This document shows, piece after piece, positions 42,741 through 50,484 of a stretch of DNA of 64,000 bases. The DNA is from Danxiaibacter flavus (lineage in GTDB: Bacteria > Bacteroidota > Bacteroidia > Chitinophagales > Chitinophagaceae): positions 310,001-374,000 of the forward strand of contig NZ_JAULBC010000008.1 of assembly GCF_041060425.1 (NCBI RefSeq). Direction: 5' to 3'. A model generated the notes under the pieces. It saw nothing but the letters and a program-made list of their open reading frames with translations. It was not told where the DNA came from and made no database searches. The translations under genes were made by a program, and so were the position numbers. Each line of letters starts with the position of its first letter. The stretch's first letter is position 1.

Positions 42741-44072
42741 ATGAACAGAAGACCGTTGCTATTATTGATGTTAATCCTGCTTGAGTCGGTTTGCTTTGCA
42801 CAAAAGAAATCCTCTTTCAATCCCGCCAATCGTCCTAAAAATCTTTCAGACTCTGCATTGCTTGGGCTGGTTCAAAAACAGACTTTCAATTATTTCTGGG
42901 ACTTCGCTCATCCGGTGAGCGGTTTGGCAAGGGAACGCAGTAACGAATCTTTCGATTACGGGGGCGAAGTAGTTACTACCGGCGGTAGCGGTTTTGGTAT
43001 TATGGCGATCATCGTGGCATCCGAGCGTGGTTGGATTACGCGTGAACAGGCTGCCGAACGCATGAACAAGATTGTAAAGTTTTTATGGAAAGCAGATGCT
43101 TTTCATGGTGTTTTTCCGCACTGGATGAATGGCGAAACCGGCAAAACAATCCGGTTCGGCAGAAAGGATGACGGAGCCGATATTGTTGAAAGCTCATTTT
43201 TGTTCCAGGGACTGCTATGTGCTCGTCAGTATTTTACAAAAGATAATGTAATGGAAAGGGAGATTCGTGACAGGGTAAACTGGATGTGGAATGAAATCGA
43301 ATGGAACTGGTTTACAAAAGATGGTCAGGAAGTCCTTTACTGGCACTGGAGCCCAAATAACGGATGGGTAATGAATTTTCCGTTGAGAGGCTTTAATGAA
43401 TGTTTGATCACTTATGTTTTGGCTGCATCTGCAGAACATTATCCTGTTACACCTGCCGTGTACCACCGTGGCTGGGCGCAAAGCGATTTCTTTAGAAATG
43501 GGAAAGAGTTTTATGGTATTAAACTGCCGCTGGGTTTTGATTACGGTGGGCCGTTGTTTTTCTCGCATTATTCTTTTTTAGGACTTGACCCGCGGGGATT
43601 GAAGGATCAGTATGCCGATTATTGGGAACAAAACAGGAACCATACCCTCATTAACCGCGAACATTGTGTTCGTAATCCTAACAAATTCAAGGGCTATGGA
43701 GCGAATTGCTGGGGTTTGACGGCAAGCGATACATATAACGGCTACAACGCGCATTCTCCCACAAATGATTTTGGAACGATTTCTCCGACAGCTGCATTGT
43801 CTGCATTTCCTTATACACCAGAATATTCCATGCAGGCGCTAAAGCATTTTTACTACGACCTGGGTGATAAGATTTGGGGTGAATACGGCTTTGTGGATGC
43901 TTTTAATGAAACACAGAACTGGTACGCAAGCTCCTACCTGGCCATCGACCAGGGACCAATTGTTGTAATGATAGAAAATTATCGAACAGGACTATTGTGG
44001 AATTTGTTTATGAGTTGTCCGGAGGTGAAGAACGGGTTGAAGAAGCTGGGATTTGAGAGAACAACGCGTTGA
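42741..44072 (+). CDS. GH144-type endo-beta-1,2-glucanase
   Basis: The 443-residue protein has a signal peptide (LLMLILLESVCFA) without a lipobox, so it is probably periplasmic. It is a single GH144 domain: DSALLGLVQKQTFNYFWDFAHPVSGLARERSN, GGSGFGIMAIIVASERGW, HGVFPHWMNGETG, LYWHWSPNNGWVMNFPL, KLPLGFDYGGPLFFSHYSFLGL and YLAIDQGPIVVMIENYRTG. The closest relative in the window is the truncated gene at 1-573. The characterised Chitinophaga pinensis member hydrolyses beta-1,2-glucan to sophoro-oligosaccharides. It follows the Ig-bearing paralogue by 90 bases and is followed by the GxxExxY cassette, 14 bases after the stop. Confidence 0.9.
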   Translation: MNRRPLLLLMLILLESVCFAQKKSSFNPANRPKNLSDSALLGLVQKQTFNYFWDFAHPVSGLARERSNESFDYGGEVVTTGGSGFGIMAIIVASERGWITREQAAERMNKIVKFLWKADAFHGVFPHWMNGETGKTIRFGRKDDGADIVESSFLFQGLLCARQYFTKDNVMEREIRDRVNWMWNEIEWNWFTKDGQEVLYWHWSPNNGWVMNFPLRGFNECLITYVLAASAEHYPVTPAVYHRGWAQSDFFRNGKEFYGIKLPLGFDYGGPLFFSHYSFLGLDPRGLKDQYADYWEQNRNHTLINREHCVRNPNKFKGYGANCWGLTASDTYNGYNAHSPTNDFGTISPTAALSAFPYTPEYSMQALKHFYYDLGDKIWGEYGFVDAFNETQNWYASSYLAIDQGPIVVMIENYRTGLLWNLFMSCPEVKNGLKKLGFERTTR

Positions 44073-44086
44073 TTGGCGACAGTTTA

Positions 44087-44593
44087 ACCACAGAGGACAC
44101 AGAGTTTTTTTCACAGATGACACAGAAGCTTACATTTGGCGTATTACCTAAACCCGTTTTATGAATGTAAACGATCTGACAGGAACAATAATTGGTGCTG
44201 CTTTTAAGGTTCATAGTGCACTTGGGCCCGGATTATTAGAAAGTTCCTACAAAGAATGTCTTTATTATGAAATAATGAAAACTGGACTTGGAGTTGAAAA
44301 AGAAAAAGGATTGCCACTAGTTTATGAATCAGTAAGATTGGATATTGGTTACCGGATTGATTTGCTTGTCGCCGGCCAGATAGTCGTTGAAATTAAAGCG
44401 GTTGAGAAATTGTGTGATATCCACCTTGCGCAGATCCTGACGTATCTTAAACTTTCCCGATGTAGAATAGGGTTACTGCTAAACTTCAATGAAGTAAGCA
44501 TGAAAAACGGAATTAAAAGGGTTGTATTATAACAAAAAACAGGGTATACGGCCACTGTGTCACTCAGTGAAAAAACTCCGTGTCCTCTGTGGT
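44087..44593 (+). mobile_element. Putative cassette: GxxExxY gene within about 40-base terminal inverted repeats
   Basis: Left end 44087-44126 (ACCACAGAGGACACAGAG, T-run, CACAGATGACACAG) is the imperfect inverse of the right end 44554-44593 (inverse reads ACCACAGAGGACACGGAG, T-run, CACTGAGTGACACAG). The first 24 bases have one mismatch. The sole ORF inside is the GxxExxY gene. The element separates two PUL genes, ending 13 bases before the ATG at 44606. No target-site duplication was recognised with confidence. Repeat-only relatives lie at 14737, 23419, 25259 and 46361. Confidence 0.65.
44161..44532 (+). CDS. GxxExxY-family PD-(D/E)XK nuclease-like protein
   Basis: The 123-residue product has the family hallmark GPGLLESSYKECLYYE (residues about 22-37) and the nuclease-like core YRIDLLVAGQIVVEIKAVE, i.e. 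D-x(n)-E-x-K (residues about 62-80), with AQILTYLKLSRCRIGLLLNF behind it. Pfam groups these proteins with the PD-(D/E)XK superfamily. No activity has been established for them to my knowledge. In many genomes they occur in multiple copies. It lies inside a cassette bounded by inverted CACAGAG-type repeats, in PUL orientation, and does not belong to glycan metabolism. It is possibly the element's own nuclease. Confidence 0.87.
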   Translation: MNVNDLTGTIIGAAFKVHSALGPGLLESSYKECLYYEIMKTGLGVEKEKGLPLVYESVRLDIGYRIDLLVAGQIVVEIKAVEKLCDIHLAQILTYLKLSRCRIGLLLNFNEVSMKNGIKRVVL

Positions 44594-44605
44594 AAAAAAA
44601 TAATT

Positions 44606-46354
44606 ATGAAGAAAATACTCATTTTATCTATCGCGTTAGTATTAAGCTACTCTTCATACTCCCAACAAAAAACCTATTGCAATCCCATCAATATCGATTA
44701 CGGCTATTGCCCGATTCCCAATTTTACACAATGGGGCAAACATCGTGCAACTGCCGATCCGGTTATTGTTACCTATAAAGGCGATTACTATCTTTTCTCC
44801 ACTAACCAATGGGGCTACTGGTGGAGCAGCGATATGCTGCACTGGAACTTTGTCTTCCGTCATTTTTTAACTCCCGAACTTACCAACAAGTATCCGGGAC
44901 TATATGATGACCTGTGTGCACCTGGCGTGTGGGTTCAGGGCGACACTATGATGGTTTTCGGTTCAACATACACTTCTGAGTTTCCCATCTGGATGAGCAC
45001 CGATCCCAAATCAAACAAATGGGAAAAAGCCGTTTCCAACTTTGAAATAGGCGGTTGGGATCCGGCCTTCTTTGTAGATGCCGACGGCAAATTATATATG
45101 TACAACGGTAGCAGCAATGTATATCCGTTATACGGGATTGAATTGGATCGTAAGACATTACAGCCTATCGGCACCCGCAAAGAAATGTTGTTGACAGACG
45201 ATGCCCGTTATGGCTGGCACCGCTTTGGTGAATATCTTGATAATACATTCCTCAAAGGTTTTATGGAAGGTGCATGGATGACAAAGCACGACAATAAATA
45301 TTATCTGCAATGGGGTGGACCAGCTACCGAATTCAGCCATTATGCCGATGGTGTAGCAGTAGGGAATTCGCCGCTTGGTCCTTTTGCACACGAGTCGTTA
45401 CCGCTTAGCTACGAACCTGGTGGTTTTGCGCGCGGTGCGGGACACGGCGCCACATTTCAGGATAAATGGGATAACTACTGGCACGTTTCATCGATAGCCA
45501 TTTCTGTCAAAAATAATTTTGAGCGCCGCCTGGGTATCTGGCCTGCAGGCTTTGATAAAGATGGAACCATGTATTGTAATACAGCCTGGGGCGACTATCC
45601 GCATTATCTTCCTTCCGGTAAGGCTGATCACTTGCAAAGCCAATTCACCGGCTGGATGTTGTTGAATTATGATAAACCGGTTCAGGTGTCATCTACACTC
45701 GGTGGCTTTCACGCCAATCATGCTGTTGATGAAAACATCAAAACTTACTGGAGTGCAAAAACTGGCGATAAAGGAGAGTGGATCCAAACTGATCTTGGGG
45801 AAGTTAGCACTGTTAATGCAGTTCAAATAAATTATGCTGATCAGGATGCAGAATTCCTGGGAAAGCAACAAGGGATTTATCACCAATACATTTTAAGGTA
45901 TTCAACTGATGGTAAAAACTGGAAGGTGTTGGCTGATAAAAGTCAAAATAAAACAGACATTCCGCATGACTATGTTGAGCTGGAAAAACCTGTTCAGGCT
46001 CGTTATATAAAGCTTGAAAACATTCACATGCCAACGGGAAAATTTGCCATCTCCGGCCTGCGTGTGTTCGGCCTTGGTGTAGGAGAAAAGCCTGATGCAG
46101 TAAAGCAATTTATTGTATTGAGAACTGAAGCAGATAAGCGCAGTGCGTGGTTGAAATGGGAGCCGGTTGATAATGCCTACGCATACAACATTTATGTCGG
46201 CACCGCCCCTGACAAACTGTACAACTGTATCATGGTGCACGATGCCAACGATTATTTCTACAAAGCAATGGATAAAGAGAAGCCATATTATTTCGCCATA
46301 GAAGCAATTAACGAAAACGGTGTTTCGGTACAAACAACAGCAAAAGCGGAATAA
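44606..46354 (+). CDS. GH43-like glycosidase with F5/8-type C and Fn3-like domains
   Basis: The product (582 residues from ATG 44606) has a signal peptide (ILILSIALVLSYSSYSQQ). A five-bladed propeller-like catalytic part follows, retaining candidates for the GH43-type triad: Asp in RATADPVIVTYKGDYYLF, Asp in GWDPAFFVDADGKLYMY, and Glu in FMEGAWMTKHDNKYYLQW. A discoidin/F5-8 type C domain (residues about 360-480, ENIKTYWSAKTGDKGEWIQTDLG, ARYIKLENIHMPTG) and a C-terminal Fn3-like module (SAWLKWEPVDNAYAYNIYVGTAPDKLY) come next. Substrate is unknown; it may trim substituents from the beta-1,2-glucan or act on a co-occurring glycan. The frame reaches back to 44522, but that part encodes the cassette's inverted repeat. 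Confidence 0.82.
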   Translation: MKKILILSIALVLSYSSYSQQKTYCNPINIDYGYCPIPNFTQWGKHRATADPVIVTYKGDYYLFSTNQWGYWWSSDMLHWNFVFRHFLTPELTNKYPGLYDDLCAPGVWVQGDTMMVFGSTYTSEFPIWMSTDPKSNKWEKAVSNFEIGGWDPAFFVDADGKLYMYNGSSNVYPLYGIELDRKTLQPIGTRKEMLLTDDARYGWHRFGEYLDNTFLKGFMEGAWMTKHDNKYYLQWGGPATEFSHYADGVAVGNSPLGPFAHESLPLSYEPGGFARGAGHGATFQDKWDNYWHVSSIAISVKNNFERRLGIWPAGFDKDGTMYCNTAWGDYPHYLPSGKADHLQSQFTGWMLLNYDKPVQVSSTLGGFHANHAVDENIKTYWSAKTGDKGEWIQTDLGEVSTVNAVQINYADQDAEFLGKQQGIYHQYILRYSTDGKNWKVLADKSQNKTDIPHDYVELEKPVQARYIKLENIHMPTGKFAISGLRVFGLGVGEKPDAVKQFIVLRTEADKRSAWLKWEPVDNAYAYNIYVGTAPDKLYNCIMVHDANDYFYKAMDKEKPYYFAIEAINENGVSVQTTAKAE

Positions 46355-46360
46355 TCGCCA

Positions 46361-46577
46361 CTAAGACGCAAAGGCGCAAAGGTGCACAAAGGAGGAAGCT
46401 TAAAGCTCAAAGCCTAAGGCTTAAAACTAAATACTCGTGTGTGGTGAGTAAATCGAACTCTGTGTTTCGGTGCCTCCGTGGCAATTTAAAACTTTGTGCT
46501 TCTTTGGGTTTTTGTGTCTTTGTGGCCCCTAAAACTTTGTGTTCCTTTTTGTCTTAGCGCCTTTGTGGCAAAAACTA
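46361..46577. repeat. Family A array with inverted ends between the GH43-like and GH3 genes
   Basis: Left end GCCACTAAGACGCAAAGGCGCAAAGG is inverted at the right end (...GTCTTAGCGCCTTTGTGGC). Between them lie AAAGCTCAAAGCCTAAGGCTTAAAAC words and CCTCCGTGGC/CTTTGTG units. There is no gene. The plus frame through the right half is open into the GH3 gene, giving a false N-terminal extension. Confidence 0.8.
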
Positions 46578-46582
46578 AAATT

Positions 46583-48898
46583 ATGATCATGAATAAAAAA
46601 GCAGGATGGTTGTTGCTTGCTGCAACAATTGCGGCAACGCCCTCTTTTTCCCAGGTTAAAGAGAAAGTGAGCAAAGTCGACGTCGTTGTCAACAAGTCCA
46701 CGATGGATGTCTTCGTCGATAACCTGATAAAGCATATGACGATTGAGGAGAAAATTGGTCAGTTAAATCTTGTCACGCCCGGCGGAGCAGTGACCGGTTC
46801 TGTTGTGAGCGGTGATGTAGATAACAAGATCAAGCGTGGCGAAGTAGGAGGCTTGTTCGGGATCACTGGCGCAGAAAAAATCCGCAAGGCCCAGGAGATT
46901 GCCGTCAACAATTCAAGGCTTAAAATTCCGCTGATCTTTGGACTGGATGTCATTCATGGCCATAGAACAATATTTCCTATTCCGTTGGGTATTTCCTGTT
47001 CCTGGGATATGCCGATGATTGAAAAGAGTGCGCAGATAGCTGCAAAGGAAGCGACTGCCGATGGGCTGGCATGGGTGTTTTCACCAATGGTTGATATTTG
47101 TCGCGATCCACGTTGGGGGCGCATTTCTGAAGGTTCAGGTGAAGATCCTTATCTCGGGTCGCAAATTGCCAGGGCAATGGTCAAAGGCTACCAGGGAAAT
47201 GATCTTGCAGCGAAGAATACAGTAATTGCCTGCGTTAAGCACTATGCGTTATATGGTGCAGCTGAAGGCGGACGTGACTATAATACAGTGGATATGAGTC
47301 GCATTCAAATGTTCCAGGATTATATGCCTCCGTATAAAGCTGCAGTCGATGCCGGTGTTGGCAGTGTAATGAGTTCTTTTAATGTTATTGATGGCGTTCC
47401 CGCAACCGTAAACAAGTGGTTGCTGACAGACCTGTTACGTAAAGATTGGAAATTTAAAGGCCTTGTTGTTACGGACTACACTGCTGTTAATGAAACCATT
47501 GATCATGGAATGGGAAATCTGCAGGAAGTATCTGCACTGTCTTTAAAAGCCGGCGTTGATATGGATATGGTCGGCGAAGGATTTTTGACCACACTAAAAA
47601 AATCACTGAACGAGGGAAAGGTTACGGTTAAGCAGATTGAAGATGCATGCCGAAGAGTATTAGAAGCAAAATTTAAACTTGGATTGTTTGAGGATCCATA
47701 TCGTTATTGCGATCCCAGTCGTGCAGGAGATATCTTTAATGCTGATAATCGTGCTGCCGCGAGGGATTTTGCAACCCGTTCTGCAGTATTGTTGAAAAAC
47801 GGCAATAACGTTCTTCCCCTGAAGAAGTCAGGCACAATTGCACTTGTTGGTCCTTTAGCAGATAATCATTTAAACATGCTCGGCACATGGAGTGTTTCCG
47901 GTGATTTTGTGAACAATGTAAGTGTGTTGCAAGGAATGCAAAATGTAGGTGGAAGCAATGTAAATATCATTCATGCAAAAGGTGCAAATATTTCTGATGA
48001 TACAGCTTTTGCAAAAAGGGTGAATGCATTCATGAATGAGATTGATATTGATAAACGTTCAGCGCAGGAGATGTTGGATGAAGCGGTGACAGCAGCCCAA
48101 AAGGCGGATGTTGTTGTCGCTGTGTTGGGTGAATCCGCAAACATGTCAGGAGAGTCGTCCAGCTTATCTAATATTGACCTTCAGCCGAGTCAAAAAAGAT
48201 TGTTGGATGCATTGAAGAAAACAGGCAAACCTGTGGTAATCGTTTTGATGAATGGCCGCCCGATGACCATATCCGAAGAAAATGCAAAAGCAGATGCTAT
48301 TCTGGATGTTTGGTTTAGCGGAACCGAAGCAGGAAATGCGATTGCAGATTTGTTATTTGGAGATCGCGTGCCTTCAGGCAAACTGACCGCATCTTTTCCC
48401 GTGAATGTAGGCCAGATTCCAGTTTATTACAACCATAAAAATACTGGCCGTCCTTATGTTAAAGGCGGTCCGGCAAAGTTCAAATCAAATTATCTCGATA
48501 TTCCCAACGAGCCATTGTTCGAATTTGGCTACGGATTGAGTTATACTACGTTCAATTATAGCCCGGTAAAATTATCATCAACAAGCATGACAAAGACAGG
48601 TAATATTACAGCTTCTGTTACTGTGACAAATAGCGGTAATTACGACGGTGAAGAAGTTGTTCAGTTGTATATCCGTGATATGGTTGGATCAGTAAGCCGT
48701 CCGGTTAAAGAATTGAAAGGATTCCAAAAAATATTATTGAAGAAAGGCGAAAACAAAGAAGTGACCTTTACGATCAATGAAGAGATGCTGAAATTTTTCA
48801 ATTCAGATCTTAAATACGTATCAGAGCCTGGTGATTTTAAGGTATTTATTGGCCCGAGTTCGGCAACGACGAATGAAGCGGGTTTTATTTTAAAATGA
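46583..48898 (+). CDS. bglX: GH3-family beta-glucosidase (BglX-like), last enzyme of the PUL
   Basis: The protein (771 residues from ATG 46583, or 769 from the ATG two codons later) has a signal peptide ending at PSFSQ. The GH3 N-terminal barrel contains VFSPMVDICRDPRWGRISEGSGEDPYLG, CVKHYALYGAAEGGRDYN, and nucleophile Asp in LVVTDYTAVNETIDHGMGN. The alpha/beta sandwich follows, with acid/base Glu in AVLGESANMSGESSS, then the C-terminal Fn3-like domain (VTVTNSGNYDGEEVVQLYIRD). It should cleave sophoro-oligosaccharides or other beta-linked glucosides to glucose in the periplasm. It is co-directional with the PUL genes, behind a repeat-filled gap. The symbol follows the best-known relative; specificity is inferred. 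Confidence 0.92.
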   Translation: MIMNKKAGWLLLAATIAATPSFSQVKEKVSKVDVVVNKSTMDVFVDNLIKHMTIEEKIGQLNLVTPGGAVTGSVVSGDVDNKIKRGEVGGLFGITGAEKIRKAQEIAVNNSRLKIPLIFGLDVIHGHRTIFPIPLGISCSWDMPMIEKSAQIAAKEATADGLAWVFSPMVDICRDPRWGRISEGSGEDPYLGSQIARAMVKGYQGNDLAAKNTVIACVKHYALYGAAEGGRDYNTVDMSRIQMFQDYMPPYKAAVDAGVGSVMSSFNVIDGVPATVNKWLLTDLLRKDWKFKGLVVTDYTAVNETIDHGMGNLQEVSALSLKAGVDMDMVGEGFLTTLKKSLNEGKVTVKQIEDACRRVLEAKFKLGLFEDPYRYCDPSRAGDIFNADNRAAARDFATRSAVLLKNGNNVLPLKKSGTIALVGPLADNHLNMLGTWSVSGDFVNNVSVLQGMQNVGGSNVNIIHAKGANISDDTAFAKRVNAFMNEIDIDKRSAQEMLDEAVTAAQKADVVVAVLGESANMSGESSSLSNIDLQPSQKRLLDALKKTGKPVVIVLMNGRPMTISEENAKADAILDVWFSGTEAGNAIADLLFGDRVPSGKLTASFPVNVGQIPVYYNHKNTGRPYVKGGPAKFKSNYLDIPNEPLFEFGYGLSYTTFNYSPVKLSSTSMTKTGNITASVTVTNSGNYDGEEVVQLYIRDMVGSVSRPVKELKGFQKILLKKGENKEVTFTINEEMLKFFNSDLKYVSEPGDFKVFIGPSSATTNEAGFILK

Positions 48899-48955
48899 CG
48901 GTCGGCGTCTGAATGATGACCTGGGATGTTTTTGGTGTGGTATTTTTTCGCTAAC

Positions 48956-49225
48956 GCCCTTTCAGGGCTTGATTGACGATGTTCATCTTTTCATAGGGCG
49001 TTGCCCTATGCTAATGCTTCAAGGCCTTCAGCCTTGTGCGTAGAGGGTGTTGTCTTGCCATGAATATGGTCGTGCATATAACATGCGGTCAGTCTTCCAA
49101 GATGCTCATTCTTATTAAAATAAACATAAACGATTTGCGTTCGCAAGCCCTGAAAGGGCGTTGGCAATAGCCCAGGGCAACACCCTGGGTTCAATGATCA
49201 AAATGTAACTAAGCCCTGAAAGGGC
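48956..49225. repeat. REP-like cluster of GCCCTTTCAGGGC hairpins upstream of the transposase
   Basis: Short palindromes: GCCCTTTCAGGGC (48956-48968), ATAGGGCGTTGCCCTAT (48993-49009), AAGGCCTTCAGCCTT (49021-49035), GCCCTGAAAGGGC (49147-49159), CCCAGGGCAACACCCTGGG (49171-49189), GCCCTGAAAGGGC (49213-49225). First and last types are inverse orientations of the same unit. These resemble REP/BIME arrays associated with RAYT transposases. Confidence 0.85.
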
Positions 49226-49279
49226 GAAAGCCAGGGCCAAAAAATAATCCGACCTTTGCATTAACTAAACTCTTAAAAC

Positions 49280-49732
49280 ATGTCACAATCCTTATCCAAA
49301 GTTTATATCCATCTAACTTTTAGCACAAAAAAACGTGCTCCAATTATCGACGATAACATAAAAGATTCTTTGTGGGAATATGTCGGTGGCATTTGTAAAG
49401 GAATTGGATGCGATCCGGTACAGGTCGGCGGATACACTGACCATGTGCACATTCTATGCGCGTTATCAAAAAAGATTACCGTTTCACAAATGATTGAAGA
49501 CATCAAAAAACAATCTTCAAAATGGATCAAAACAAAAGATCCAAAATATAAGGACTTCTATTGGCAAAATGGCTACGGCGCATTCTCTGTAAATCCTTCT
49601 GAAATTGAAATCGTAACCACCTACATAAAAAATCAGGAGCAGCATCACAAGGTTTATCGGTATCAGGAAGAATTAATCGCCTTTTTAAAAAAATATCACA
49701 TTGAATACGACGAACGATACTTATGGGATTAG
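49280..49732 (+). CDS. IS200/RAYT-like HUH (Y1) transposase
   Basis: The 150-residue protein has the Y1-transposase HUH motif His55-Val-His57 (GYTDHVHILCALS) and the catalytic Tyr115 (VTTYIKNQEQHH). The N-terminal SKVYIHLTFSTKKRAPII strand is typical of IS200-type and REP-associated transposases. No tnpB, left/right-end element or target-site feature of a full IS605 is visible. It is directly preceded by REP-like hairpins (48956-49225), so it may act as a RAYT that moves or maintains those repeats. Probably functional: the ORF is full length. It ends at a terminator shared with the carbonic anhydrase gene. Confidence 0.87.
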   Translation: MSQSLSKVYIHLTFSTKKRAPIIDDNIKDSLWEYVGGICKGIGCDPVQVGGYTDHVHILCALSKKITVSQMIEDIKKQSSKWIKTKDPKYKDFYWQNGYGAFSVNPSEIEIVTTYIKNQEQHHKVYRYQEELIAFLKKYHIEYDERYLWD

Positions 49733-49775
49733 TCTCGCGGATTCTATTACGATTCAAGAACATATTGTCATAACA

Positions 49776-49806
49776 AAAAGGCCGCAGATCACTCCGCGGC
49801 CTTGCA
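49776..49806. terminator. Bidirectional rho-independent terminator
   Basis: AAGGCCGC (49779-49786) pairs with GCGGCCTT (49797-49804); an A-run precedes it. It lies between the transposase and the convergent carbonic anhydrase gene. Confidence 0.85.
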
Positions 49807-49844
49807 TGCATTTATACAAATATTACATAACACTTGTAAATCCA

Positions 49845-50480
49845 CTAAAGATCATCGTATTCGTACAATGGATCTATATGAGTGCCTGCTTCCATTTCGA
49901 AAACAGGTTTAATAATTCCATCTTTCAAACCATACACCCAACCATGCAGGTGCGGCTTTTGAGTGTGTTTCCATGCACGTTGAATGATGGACGTTTTTGC
50001 CAGGTGCATTACCTGTTCCCTAACGTTGAGTTCAACCAGTCTGTTTGAACGCTCTTCCTGACTTTCTATTGCATCCAGTTCTTCCCTGTGCAATCTGTAT
50101 ACATCCTTGATATTTCTGATCCACATATTCAATACCTGCTTGTAATCGTGGTTGCCCATAGAAGCATTTACACCGCCGCAGCCATAGTGGCCGCAAACAA
50201 TAATATGCTTTACTTTCAGGTGCACTACTGCATATTCCAATACGCTCAACAGGTTTACATCAGTATGTATCACCATGTTGGCAATATTACGGTGTACAAA
50301 TATTTCACCCGGCTGTGTTCCTGTTATTTCATTTGCAGGAACACGGCTGTCGCTACAGCCTATCCACAAAAACTCTGGCGTTTGAATGTGGGCCAGTCTG
50401 TCAAAATACATTGGGTCGTCCTGGATTTTTTCTTGTGCCCAGGCCTTATTCTCTAATAGTAACTTTTCGTATGATTGCAT
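49845..50480 (-). CDS. Beta-class carbonic anhydrase
   Basis: Interconverts CO2 and bicarbonate in the cytoplasm. The 211-residue protein carries the zinc ligands Cys42 (IGCSDSRVPAN), His98 and Cys101 (CGHYGCGG), with Asp44/Arg46 as the catalytic pair. Length and order match bacterial beta-CAs. It starts four bases after the stop of the SulP transporter gene, so they are surely one operon. Confidence 0.95.
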   Translation of the reverse strand: MQSYEKLLLENKAWAQEKIQDDPMYFDRLAHIQTPEFLWIGCSDSRVPANEITGTQPGEIFVHRNIANMVIHTDVNLLSVLEYAVVHLKVKHIIVCGHYGCGGVNASMGNHDYKQVLNMWIRNIKDVYRLHREELDAIESQEERSNRLVELNVREQVMHLAKTSIIQRAWKHTQKPHLHGWVYGLKDGIIKPVFEMEAGTHIDPLYEYDDL

Positions 50481-50484
50481 AATA

